Position numbers and translations under genes: made by a program
Shown here: positions 1 through 8,045 of the stretch, piece after piece
Numbering within the stretch: the first letter of the stretch is position 1
Layout of the letters: every line of letters begins with the position of its first letter
The notes under the pieces: model-generated
Databases searched by the model: none
Told to the model about the DNA's origin: nothing
The model's input: only the letters and a program-made list of their open reading frames with translations
NCBI GenBank assembly: GCA_016716765.1
Contig: JADJVA010000017.1
Coordinates: 1 to 14,398, forward strand
Reading direction: 5' to 3'
DNA from: Bdellovibrionales bacterium
Lineage (GTDB): Bacteria > Bdellovibrionota > Bdellovibrionia > Bdellovibrionales > UBA1609
DNA length: 14,398 nt

Positions 1-52
1 TCCGGGACGGACGCCCGACTAAGGAAAATACATAGACGTATCCGAAGGCCGA

Positions 53-565
53 CTAAAGTAGGTCACCAAATGAATGAATCTTGAGCTTAAATCTATAGGA
101 TGAAGCCCATTCATCTTTAATGGCGTCTGCTACATTCACAGTAATGACTCCAGTATTGATCATAGATACCATCAGGTCTTCAGTGGTGGCGATACTGATA
201 GTAGGGCAGGAGAGACGAGCTTGCTTTATGGCTTTTTTGTCGTCAATCGCCAAGGTGTAACTGCGATGAAGAGCAACCGCGATACAGGCACATTCACCGT
301 TGCCGAAGCTCTCAAGTGCGGTCAACTTGGCGAATGTTTCAACTTCTTCTGGATCAGTCACCGAAATTTCTTCAAGAATGCCTTGCTCTAATGCGTCTGT
401 TAGGCGAGAAAATTGTTCTTGGTAGTGTTCTGTAATTTCTTGCCGTACATGATCTGTGATTAAAAAGCGGCACGAGTGCCGCTTGATCAAGTCCATACGG
501 CCTATTGCAAGGAAGTTGATAAGCACCGAGGTATCAGCAATTACAATAGACGATGGACCTTCCAC
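53..565 (-). CDS. PIN-domain RNase, DUF3368 type (VapC-like toxin)
   Basis: Predicted single-strand RNase of the PIN superfamily, likely the toxin of the module that starts with the XRE/ImmA gene upstream. Near the N-terminus there is a beta strand ending in the first acid (IVIADTSVLINF). Further acids follow in RQEI, in FGNGECACIA and in the late IDDKKA motif, at about residues 14, 46, 94 and 111-112 counted from a GTG at 574. These four positions match the metal-binding acids of PIN nucleases. At ~170 residues the length is normal and the frame is uninterrupted. I chose the GTG at 565 because a GGAG at 574-577 lies 8 nt upstream; the GTG at 574 would overlap that ribosome site and adds only three residues. 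The upstream stop (583-585) is close, so the two genes are probably translationally coupled. The family call is strong; RNA target and toxicity are inference. Confidence 0.82.
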   Translation of the reverse strand: MEGPSSIVIADTSVLINFLAIGRMDLIKRHSCRFLITDHVRQEITEHYQEQFSRLTDALEQGILEEISVTDPEEVETFAKLTALESFGNGECACIAVALHRSYTLAIDDKKAIKQARLSCPTISIATTEDLMVSMINTGVITVNVADAIKDEWASSYRFKLKIHSFGDLL

Positions 566-582
566 TAACAGCACTCCAGTAA

Positions 583-1822
583 CTAATCTTCCTTAACGGC
601 TTCAGCAAGCTCAATCAGCTTGCGCCCAGGTAATTCAAGCTTCTTGCTGAGATAAAGAAGCTTGCCCCGAGAAATCTCTTCCCGGCGATAAGCTTCAATG
701 GCAAGGTGAACGATTTGACTCTTTAATTCGCGATCTTGCCGTTCTCTGCTTTCGGGCTTATCGAGATCATCCAACATCCTTAAGAATTCCAGAAATCCTT
801 TCCCTTCCGATTCGCGCTCTAGCAGTTTGGCGCATTCTGCTGTGAAACCAGGTTCAGGCCCTTAGCCGGTAAGTAGTGGCTTGGTAGCTCACCCCGAAGT
901 GATGAGCAAGCATTGCCGCATCCTGATGAGTAATGGCCTGAGAACCCGGAATAGGCCGAGTTTGAGTATCAATCCGCCCCTCCGTCGCTACGTCGAAAAT
1001 CGTTTGTTCATATCGGCTAGGCAATCCTTTATCGAGAGAGCGGAGGAACTCCGTTACCCCTTCACCGGGCATCAGCAAAGCAGCGGCAAAAGCGTTCGCC
1101 CGTTTCTCAATCAGTTCGGAAGCATTATCGCGAGTCGAGACCGTCGCCGTGCGGATCCCGGTCGAGTAGGGCATGGGCGTACCATGCGCGTAGGAAAAGC
1201 GTTTGCGCCCCCTGAACATGGTCAAATTGACGAGGATCGCCATGCCGATGGAGGTATGGCGTAGAAACAGGCCGGACATTTCATCAGGCAAGTTGACACC
1301 AGAGGACCAGATTCTTTGATCCGAGATCAATTCTCCCATGTTGGCAATGGGCGTCTGACCCAAGCCAGCCGCTTCGCTTCTTGGAGAGCCACTTGCTCAC
1401 CTTTGCCGAACGGCTTCACTGGCCGTTCGTGGCGCGGACAAGTTATAGGCGGGCGGGCCACTTCGCGGGGATCGGCCCAATAATTTTTCCAGCGAGCAAC
1501 CTTCCCGACAGAGGCTCAGGCAGCGCTCTACCTGTTCTTTGATATCCGAACGGGTATCGAGGCCCGGAGCCAACCGATGCAGTGCGACCAGTAGATCATC
1601 CTCATGAAGAGGTTGTTCGCCAAAGAAATTGGCTACAGGCTGTTTGTACAACTCCGCAAGTTGGGCCAGTTCCAGGGTTGAAACGGCACGGTTGCCCGCC
1701 TCAAGTTGCGTGACCGCCGTTCGCGGTATGCCGATGGAATCAGCCGCAACTTGTTGACTCAATCCGCAGTTTTCCCTTGCTTCGCGCAGCCTCCTTCCGA
1801 GGGTGTTTGGGTTGAAGGACAT
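583..1822 (-). CDS. XRE helix-turn-helix / ImmA-IrrE metallopeptidase fusion (frameshifted as sequenced)
   Basis: One gene of ~410 residues, broken by several one-base indels. The N-terminus is an XRE DNA-binding domain (about residues 8-60: LGRRLREARENCGLSQQ, then IPRTAVTQLEAGNR). The start ATG at 1820-1822 has AGGAG about 9 nt upstream. The middle is an ImmA/IrrE (M78) zinc peptidase. The printed frame reads RKRFSYAHGTPMP, but adding one base near 1182 and removing one near 1153 gives AHEYAHALLDRDRTA, an HExxH motif. It is followed by ATVSTRDNASELIEKRANAF, whose E-x-x-A-N-x-F is the third-ligand motif. Further shifts fall near 1400-1410, 1365 and 820-850. The last ~64 codons (583-777) read as a stand-alone small protein only because of the 820-850 shift. 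XRE-ImmA proteins act as repressor/protease antitoxins or stress regulators; here the gene sits directly before a PIN toxin and probably represses its own promoter. Confidence 0.8.
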
Positions 1823-1937
1823 GGCTTTTGCTCTCCTGGGCTTGGGCCTTGGGTTGCGATGACTTCGCTCCCTGAATTTGTTCTTTGATCCTATTATTGG
1901 CACGAAAGATCAAAAAAGGCAAAATAATACTTGTTTG

Positions 1938-1976
1938 TTCGATAATCATACTATAAAATAAGCTTTCGAGAATGAT
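1938..1976. promoter_or_regulatory. Direct repeat pair in the divergent promoter region, possible XRE operator
   Basis: TTCGATAATCAT at 1938-1949 and TTCGAGAATGAT at 1965-1976 match at 10 of 12 positions, with starts 27 bp apart. They lie in the AT-rich gap between the minus-strand XRE/ImmA gene and the plus-strand 48-residue gene. Read on the minus strand, TATGAT (1944-1949) could be a -10 box, so the repeats would overlap the promoter. Binding by the XRE protein is inference from position. The rest of the 1823-2022 gap is AT-rich with no gene. Confidence 0.35.
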
Positions 1977-2011
1977 CGCAAATTAAAAATTTATATATGT
2001 TTCAAATAGAT

Positions 2012-2018
2012 GAGGTGA
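2012..2018 (+). promoter_or_regulatory. Ribosome binding site of the 48-residue gene
   Basis: GAGGTGA 4 nt before the ATG at 2023. The same GAGGTGA string recurs at 2168-2174, overlapping the stop of this gene and serving the next one, which suggests translational coupling. Confidence 0.6.
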
Positions 2019-2022
2019 TTCT

Positions 2023-2169
2023 ATGGCAAAGAAAAGCAACAGCGAAGTGACCAGTAAGAAAGCAGCTTCCGCAGCGGGTAGAGTTTTGAGCAATCCGAAG
2101 GCGAGCAAGGATGCGAAGAGCGCAGCCGGATCGGCCCTGACGCAGCGGCCCAGTCGCGGCAAGAAGTGA
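2023..2169 (+). CDS. Small basic Lys/Ala/Ser-rich protein, 48 residues
   Basis: Intact frame starting MAKKSNSEVTSKKAASAAGR and ending in PSRGKK. It is highly basic and dominated by Ala, Ser and Lys, with no membrane segment or signal peptide. The composition suggests a disordered or helical nucleic-acid-contacting peptide. Similar short basic proteins occur in proteobacterial accessory regions, but I know no assigned function. The start is fixed by a good ribosome site (GAGGTGA). Its stop lies 15 nt before the next gene and overlaps that gene's ribosome site, so it is the first gene of the 2023-5775 operon. Codons are more GC-rich than in the gene after it, especially in the second half. That the peptide is expressed is inferred from start signal and context; its role is unknown. 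Confidence 0.7.
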   Translation: MAKKSNSEVTSKKAASAAGRVLSNPKASKDAKSAAGSALTQRPSRGKK

Positions 2170-2184
2170 GGTGATGTTTAACGC

Positions 2185-3698
2185 ATGAGCACTTCAGGTT
2201 TAGCTAAAGAGGGGATGGATGCTCGCATTTACTTTACAGACTTCTTTGAAGTTGCTCCCAAAGTCCTCGAAGATTATGGAGCATTCAATATCTCGCTTAT
2301 CAATGATTTACCTCTATTTATTGACCCATTTCTCTTATTTGACAGTCATCAAACTGAATATAACGCGCTCCATGATCAGATTATTAAGTATGTTAAATTT
2401 TTACGTGACGTATCGAGAGACACGGCGATCAATAAAGGGTTAATTAACTCCTGGTTTCGCTTTCCAGAAGTAAGGCAAAACTGGCTTGGTTTTAGTCGCA
2501 CTGGTAACAAAGGTAGCGGTCTTGGCGGTGATTTCGCATCTGCTCTTTGCAAAACTTGCATCATGTCTTTATGGACTTTGGTGCTGAGACGATCACTCGT
2601 GGTAGCCATCTGGAAAAGTTGTGTTTGCTTGGAGACGGTGTTGGTCGCGATCATTTAAGCGACTTCACCACTAATCTCATTAAGGGCTATCTTCTTAATT
2701 ACACTCAAACATTTGCTCGTGAGCATATCAATTCCTCTCTGCTACGAGTCGTTCCATAGATAAAGTTAGTTTTGACTACACAACGAAAAGGTGGAGGGAG
2801 CGCAATACGAGCTTCCAGCTTTGGTCCGATTTCGTGCTTTAACACCTAAAGACATCCTAACGAAAGATGAGGCTTGGATTAATCGCAGTGATTCATTGGA
2901 CCAATTCCAAACACTCCTATAATGCTGTGCCGAATGATCAGTTACGGGCGCAGGTTAATCACTATTTTCTTCAACGCCTTTCCGAAGATGCGAAAGATAA
3001 GGAAATCCGCGAGGCAGCAGCAGCTACGGTAGAGCAATTTCCCCAACTGATAGATTACTATATTAAAGACAAAGAGGACCACGGGGACGAGGCCCATGAA
3101 ATTAGCGGATTGAAAGTCCGAGAAACTGAGTTTCAGTTCATCGAACAAATTAAATCACTTGTTGGCAACCATCTTGCCGGTACTGAATTTTAAAGATTAG
3201 GCGATAGCTTTGAGGAAGCTCTTCGTCGTGTACATTTTCTTAAAGATGTGATTGAGAAACAAGATGGTTACCGAATATTCTACATGGGAGGTAAGCCCAT
3301 ACAGCGTGAATCTGACCTGCAAATTATGTATCGTCTAACATGGTTTGCCACTCCATTTGATGTCAACCGTGAGGTCAATAATGGGCGTGGCCCAGTGGAT
3401 TGCAAAGTGTCCAAAGGCAGTATGGATAAACTTTAGTGGAGTTCGCTAGCATCGAATTCAAAGTTGAAGCAAAATTTACAACATCAAGTTAGCATTTATG
3501 AAGCAGCGAATGACACAAAAATCGATTAAAGCAATACTTCATTTTACTGACAATGATCTTAAAAGATTACTGAAAGTCCTAAATGATTTAGGGCTTAATG
3601 GGCGGCGGGATGTGGTATTAATCGACGCATGTAGAGACAACAAACCATCTGCTTCTAATGCTAAATTTCTATCAATTTTAGTCAAAGCATCCATTTAG
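2185..3698 (+). CDS. Probable PD-(D/E)XK nuclease-fold protein (~500 residues, frameshifted as sequenced)
   Basis: Read across about eight one- or two-base indels, this is one protein. The N-terminal part has YFTDFFEVAPKVLEDYGAF and FIDPFLLFDS. The middle has FMDFGAETITRGSHLEKLCL and GVGRDHLSDFTTNLIKGYLL. In the C-terminal part, GPVDCKVSKGSMDK (Asp codon 3398-3400) is followed by VEF (Glu codon 3439-3441). Restoring one A before 3431 and two bases near 3444 gives D-x13-E-F-K-L-A, the spacing of a PD-(D/E)XK core. The Lys is reconstructed, not read. A helix rich in Gln and Tyr follows (QHQVSIYEAAND), as is usual in this fold. Breaks fall near 2555 (short T run), 2750, 2810, 3195-3260, 3431 and 3444. 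I cannot name the family. It is coupled to the small gene before it and followed 13 nt later by the next start, so the three likely act together. A DNA-cleaving defence role is inference. Confidence 0.62.
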
Positions 3699-3711
3699 AA
3701 GGAGTTCTGAT

Positions 3712-5775
3712 TTGCGCAAAACCCTAGCTGTATTCAATAGCAATGGTATCAATAGATATGGGATGGTTTTCACAATCGAAGCTCTTGCTTCTGCGCTCGA
3801 ACAGAGCTGGGAGATAGGCGTGCCCTCTTTTTATAAGCTGCGACTGTCATCGTCCAATTGCTTGGTCAAAGGGTTGTCCTCTCCATCTTGAGTCTGGAAT
3901 GGTGCGGCTAGCGGGAATTGTCTTCTTCCCAGATAGTGAAGAAGATAGAGTTGATATCAAAGGCCACCAAACACGCTCTGGGTCAACGGATCTCAGAATA
4001 TTTTTCCAAATACCAAAGCTTAGAGAGAAAGATACCCGAAATCTTTTAGCGACTGCACAGCCTCATGTGGCTAGTTGTGCAGCGCTGATAGGGGACAACT
4101 TGGCGGCAAAATGCTTTCCAGATATTTTCTCTAGGCGAGATAAGGACGGGCTTATTGCGCTGTCAGAACTCAACCCAATTGCCCCAGGCGTCTTTGAACA
4201 CGATGGACTGCTTGTATTTGCACATCATTTTCGTCGATCACTTTCCAGGCTGAACTCGTTGAATGAGTCGTTTTCTTAAAGTTCTTCAAGAGCTTAGTAG
4301 AAATCAGAAAATTCACGCTAAAATATCGCTCGATCCCGACATGGTGGGCTTGCCAAGTCATCTATCGACTATTGAACTCGAATATTGGTGGGGTCCAAAA
4401 TTTGATGACAACTTATCAAAAATTCTCCAGGCGTTACAACTCTATAAAGCTAACGAACAAGAGCGCCTTTTTGCTTACAGAGCTCGCGAACTGAGATTTG
4501 GTGGCACCTTCAGAATCGAGGAAGACGCTTGAATGCGAAGAACTACGAGACATTCCGAGCTTTGGTAGGGATGGACAAGTTTGGTTGTCGCTATGTACAC
4601 AGCATAATAGACCCATCGACTTCCGAACCCTTTCACTTGGATGGTGCGATCAGGCTATACGACGGAAGTATCGATGATAGAGCGGCTTGATAAAGATATT
4701 TCTAGATCGGGTCGGAATACAGATTACTCGAAGCTCTGGCGACTTGATGGTGCTTTAGACATAGAGTCATGGAAGAAGGCAATAACTCACTACTATAGAG
4801 ACAACCCTCTCGTTGGAGATTACCTAGGAGGCGGGGAGGTGCAGAGTTATTACCACAAATCATCGAAACTCGTAGCAACTCGTATCATTCGCTCCAATAT
4901 ATTCCTTGCGAAATCAAAGAAGGAAGTGGCGTAAGAGTATCTGTTTCTTATCAGCCAGCGGCCAACTTTACTGAGCAGTCTTGCTATGTGATAAGCTTTG
5001 ACTCTTTCTTGAGAGATACGACTCGAATCCAGTATATAGAATCAGACATGATTGAACTTTGCAAGTTCGTAGCAAGGAGGGGCGGCATGATAACGCTACC
5101 GCCTAATATAGCGCTAGTGGCGTTTGAAGACATGGTGAATAATTTCCGCTTTGCAGCACACAGGTCAGTTCGCAGTCCAATCTGCACAAAAGACATGCGG
5201 CCATCAAGGAGTTATGCGATATATGGGCGAAACGGCTGGATAATAGGATTGTAACGTATAACATAGGCATACAATATGAGCACAAAAACGTTTGTTTTTC
5301 GATTGCGGGCCATGTTAATGATTTGTCCTCATGGCATGCGAGTACGGCTAGCGAATTACCTGAAAGTGAAGAAGGATTCGGTATATGGTGTGATAGAGCA
5401 AATAAGTTCCTCTCTAGTAAATACCCGACTTCGCTGGACATTCCGCCTATCGGCAACTTACTGAAACAATCCGGATTGCTCGTTATGCAGCGGAAATTTC
5501 TCGATCCCAATACATACAAGCTCAGATATGACGATAAGTTGCAGGCATTAGTATGCGATTTTTGCATTAGCAAAGACCAAGCTGAACCTATTGCAGCCTT
5601 TAGAGATGGTCATTTAAAACTTGCCAATGCTTACTTGGTACAATATCTTCGTGTTCAAGATGCAAAAGTCTTTATGCATTATGTCGATGCTCCAAATACC
5701 TGGGAAGAAGAAGTCCAAGAGATAATGCAGAAGATAGATTTATTAGGACCCTTCTGGACGACACGTCCAGCTTAA
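3712..5775 (+). CDS. Uncharacterised ~690-residue protein, third gene of the nuclease operon (frameshifted as sequenced)
   Basis: TTG start at 3712 with AAGGAG at 3699-3704, 7 nt upstream. Removing one T from the T5 run at 3828-3832 joins KTLAVFNSNGINRYGMVF and ALASALEQSWEIGVPSF to CDCHRPIAWSKG and GMVRLAGIVFFPDSEED. Later segments in order are PGVFEHDGLLVFAHHF, STIELEYWWGPKFDDNLSKI, NYETFRALVGMDKFGCRYVH, SEPFHLDGAIRLYDGSIDDR, TDYSKLWRLDGALDIESWKK, PCEIKEGSGVRVSVSYQPAA and, unbroken from ~5183 to 5775, HAAIKELCDIWAKRLDNRIV through to the end at TTRPA. The frame moves at about 3830, 4260, 4530, 4675, 4890 and 5180. No membrane segment or signal peptide is seen, so it is probably cytoplasmic. 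Conserved-looking His/Asp/Arg/Trp residues near the N-terminus (D-C-H-R-P-I-A-W) may form an active or binding site, but I recognise no family. It could also be two proteins, although no internal start has a convincing ribosome site. Confidence 0.6.
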
Positions 5776-5823
5776 CGCTTGAACTAGATTTAGGTAATGG
5801 TTTGCGCAGGTTTAGAATTATCA

Positions 5824-5960
5824 GAACTCTCCTGAGGGCGGGTGCCGGCTGTCAGGCTTGCATGGGTAGTTCGCGGACCACAGCCGCTACGTACCCACCG
5901 CACACTAACCCCGCGCCTGGAGACCGACAGCAGCGATTCAAGTGTTGCAGAGGAGAGTTC
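5824..5960. other. Nested inverted-repeat element, candidate structured RNA or folded recombination site
   Basis: GAACTCTCCT (5824-5833) and AGGAGAGTTC (5951-5960) are perfect inverted repeats. Inside, in nested order, are GCTGTC/GACAGC (5848-5853 and 5926-5931), CAGGC/GCCTG (5853-5857 and 5915-5919), TGGGTA/TACCCA (5863-5868 and 5892-5897) and GCGG/CCGC (5873-5876 and 5884-5887). These largely nest, so one strand could fold into a long branched stem (the two stems sharing base 5853 compete there). It is GC-rich against an AT-rich left flank. It lies downstream of both flanking genes, 3' of the recombinase, a common place for an attachment site. No convincing reading frame is present. Alternatives are a small non-autonomous transposable element (no target duplication seen) or a non-coding RNA; the strand is unknown. 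Confidence 0.45.
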
Positions 5961-5997
5961 CGGCTTGATGAAGTGTGATCATCACGGACCGGGTTTT

Positions 5998-6048
5998 CCA
6001 CCAAAGGTGGCGTTACCATCAAGCTGGAAAGGCGTTGTCATCCGACAA
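5998..6048. repeat. Two further small hairpins between the operon and the recombinase
   Basis: CCACC-AAA-GGTGG at 5998-6010 and TTGTC-ATCC-GACAA at 6035-6048 are short perfect stems. With CTTGATG (5964-5970) facing CATCAAG (about 6016-6022), they make the whole 5824-6081 stretch unusually rich in complementary arms. They may belong to the element at 5824-5960 or be part of an attachment region. I see nothing else in 5776-6080. Confidence 0.35.
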
Positions 6049-6062
6049 ACAGTATAGTCAGT

Positions 6063-6081
6063 AAACCCGCCATGCGGGTTT
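6063..6081 (-). terminator. Hairpin at the 3' end of the recombinase gene
   Basis: AAACCCGC-CAT-GCGGGTTT is a perfect 8-bp stem with a 3-base loop. On the minus strand it begins at the last base of the recombinase stop codon and is followed by only a short T run, so it may be a weak intrinsic terminator. It could instead be part of the hairpin-rich attachment region. Confidence 0.45.
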
Positions 6082-7153
6082 CAGTAATCCACCCGAAATG
6101 TCGGACTGTCTTCCGGCCGATTCTTCCGCTTATCGTAGAGGCGCGTGGTGGAGACATTGGCGTGCCCCAACCACTCCTGGACTTTGGCAATATCGGCGTT
6201 GTGCTCCAGGCATTCGTGGCCGCTGTCGCCCGCAACGAATGCACGCAGAAGCCGTGAACATCGGCGTTGATGCCGACCTGCTGGCCGTAGCGCCGGACTA
6301 CTTCCTGATAGACCGAGGCCGGGTTGAGCGGCTTGTTCAGCGTTCCGGTCGAGTTGTTTTTTACCGGACGAAACAGCGGCCCCTGAAGGTCATCACCATG
6401 CCCGGCTACTTCCAGATACTCTTTGACGAGCCGCGCCGCTTTTGCCGCCACCGGCACGAAGCGGATCTTCTCGCCCTTGCCCTCAATCCGCAGATGGAGA
6501 ACGCCTTCCCGCTGCTGGAGATCGCGCACCCGCAGCCTGCACAGTTCTTCCCGGCGCAGGCCATGATAGAGCAGCGTGGCCAGGATCGCCCGATCCCGCT
6601 GGCCCTTCAACGTATTGGCTGGAGGCGCATCCAGTAAGGCCCGTGCTTGGGCATCGCCCAGGGCCGGCGTCAGGCCCTCGTTGTTATTGGCCCCGGGACG
6701 CTTCACGCCGTCTACCGGATTGTGCGTGATCGCGTTCTGTTCGCAGAGATAATCAAACAGCGAGGAGAGCGCGGCGAGCTTGCGCCGGATGGTGGACGGC
6801 GCGAGTTCGCGCCGCTCCAAATCCTTGCGCCAAGCGATGAAGTGCGCACGAGTGACGATCCGAAACTCTTCCGGGCAAGCGATCCCGACGAAGGCGGTAA
6901 AGTCCGCCACGTCTTGGCGGTAGGCCCGGCGCGTTTTGGCGTTCGCGATGTTCGCGAACCATTCCAGTTCGGGCGGCACATCAGCGAGGCCCTGGAATTC
7001 CGCAGCGGTCAGGGCACGGACGGAGAGAGTTTCAGGTCCAGGGGTCACAGAACCCGGCAATGCGGCGGGTTCTATTCGGCCCGGCAGCGCCAAGGGCAAT
7101 TCGCCCTGATGAGTAACGGGAATGGTCTTGGATTGGCGGGGTGTTTTGCTCAT
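6081..7153 (-). CDS. Tyrosine recombinase / phage-type integrase
   Basis: About 357 residues. The N-terminal SAM-like core-binding domain spans roughly residues 60-155 (AKTRRAYRQDVADFTAFVG, then PSTIRRKLAALSSLFDYL). The catalytic domain has Arg I in YHGLRREELCRLR, the beta-hairpin Lys in EGKGEKIRFVPV and H-x-x-R in HSLRATAATNA. One base appears missing near 6208-6210 (CC where CCC is expected). Restoring it gives LEHNADIAKVQEWLGHANVS, then TTRLYDKRKNRP with the nucleophile Tyr (codon 6135-6137), ending TFRVDY at a TGA at 6081-6083. Without that base the printed frame loses the second His and the Tyr and runs on to 6038. Such enzymes integrate and excise islands or invert cassettes. The gene is much more GC-rich (~65% in one counted line) than both flanks, so it probably has a separate origin. 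It is transcribed divergently from the 7401-9171 unit. Confidence 0.88.
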
Positions 7154-7232
7154 GGAATCACCCTACCCTTGGTTTTGTTTTTACGCAACATAAAATAGAT
7201 TATCATGGGTAAACGGAGGGAAGGGGAGGAAC

Positions 7233-7250
7233 TGTCATTAATTTATGACA
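7233..7250. promoter_or_regulatory. 18-bp palindrome between divergent recombinase and trio genes
   Basis: TGTCATTAATTTATGACA is symmetric except for one mismatched pair, with 6-bp outer arms TGTCAT/ATGACA. It lies ~80 bp upstream of the recombinase start in an AT-rich gap, as expected for a dimeric repressor operator. The regulator is unknown. The rest of 7154-7400 has no gene. Confidence 0.4.
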
Positions 7251-7339
7251 CTAAACTAAAAGCATCATTGGCTTAGCATTGCGCACCATCTTCAATTATG
7301 ATGGAACAAGCTACGTACTTACCCATCATATGCCATAAT

Positions 7340-7345
7340 TATAAT
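7340..7345 (+). promoter_or_regulatory. Candidate -10 box of the 7401-9171 unit
   Basis: A perfect TATAAT at 7340-7345, about 55 nt upstream of the ATG at 7401. No good -35 box sits at the usual distance, so an activator would be needed or the match may be chance in AT-rich DNA. Confidence 0.3.
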
Positions 7346-7400
7346 ATGGTTTTTGTCTTTGTTTGTCAGACGAAACAATGGGATTCCAAACTTGCTCGTT

Positions 7401-8045
7401 ATGAATATAGAAGCTTTAGACTGGAGCGTTGTTATTGCTGGCTATTGGAATCAGGCTATCCTTACTCCTGCCGGTATAGCATACCGTCTTTTTAAGAAAC
7501 CGAAAGATACTCCTGTGCAAGTAGAAATTCCACTTGATGGGATAGCTCCTTACCGAGTGAGAGATGGTTCAATTATAATTATGGCGCAGCCAAAAAGACT
7601 ACATATAATTGCTGAGCCGCCTTGCTATGAAAACTTGAAAGAGCTTGCAAATAGCATCAGTAGCATTAACGGAGCTACCGGAAACTCCGATACAAGTGGC
7701 AGGTTTTAATATCATCTATCAAATAGAAGATATGCCAGAAATAATCTTAAAATATATTGCATCAGAAATAGACGAAGCCATATCCGATAGGAAATATCAG
7801 ATCTCGACTGAGTTTTAAAGCGTTCTATAAACCCGCTTCAAGGAAATTAAATTTAGAAATTAAGATGTGATGAAAAAAGTCTGGGTGTAGTTTCGCTAAA
7901 CTTCGAGAGGGAGTCAAATAACATTAAAGATCTAATTGAATGGGTCAATACGCCAATTGAAACCATAAAAAACACTACCCTGGACATATTTGAAAAAGTT
8001 TTAATGCTCCCTACGCAGGAGGCTCTCCATGAAAAGTCTAACTGA
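7401..8045 (+). CDS. Uncharacterised ~214-residue protein, first gene of a three-gene unit (frameshifted as sequenced)
   Basis: Starts MNIEALDWSVVIAGYWNQAI, then LTPAGIAYRLFKKPKDTPVQ and VEIPLDGIAPYRVRDGS, unbroken to about 7660. There the frame moves to ALTELPETPIQVAGFNIIYQ and YIASEIDEAISDRKYQ. After further shifts near 7815 and 7870 it continues SLGVVSLNFERESNNIKDLI and EWVNTPIETIKNTTLDIFEK, ending at the TGA at 8043-8045. It looks soluble, with mixed beta and alpha content, and has no recognised catalytic motif. No strong ribosome site precedes 7401; an upstream in-frame TTG is possible, but MNIEAL looks like a natural N-terminus. Its 3' end overlaps the start of the next gene. I do not recognise the family. 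The position beside a methylase/ATPase pair suggests a defence or accessory role, which is inference. Confidence 0.58.

Noticed and set aside
1..52. Repeated CGACTAA motif downstream of the PIN gene
   Set aside because: Only two short copies at the window edge; too little to call a repeat or terminator.
583..777. 64-residue frame as a stand-alone antitoxin before the PIN gene
   Set aside because: After small frame corrections at 820-850 it continues directly from the ImmA/IrrE domain; it is better read as that protein's C-terminus.
881..1264. 127-residue plus-strand frame
   Set aside because: Antisense to the ImmA/IrrE peptidase; low-complexity Arg-rich product without domain signal.
5824..5960. 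Integron attC site
   Set aside because: The fold resembles one, but no correctly placed RYYYAAC/GTTRRRY core pair was found at the ends.
5842..6057. 71-residue plus-strand frame between the operon and the recombinase
   Set aside because: No ribosome site, no protein-like pattern, and it overlaps the nested inverted repeats that better explain the stretch.
5824..6081. Group II intron 3' end or tRNA attachment gene
   Set aside because: No recognisable domain V, no reverse transcriptase and no T-loop GGTTCGA pattern.
6098..7198. Long plus-strand frames opposite the recombinase
   Set aside because: Shadows of a GC-rich gene on the other strand; the recombinase frame carries all catalytic motifs.
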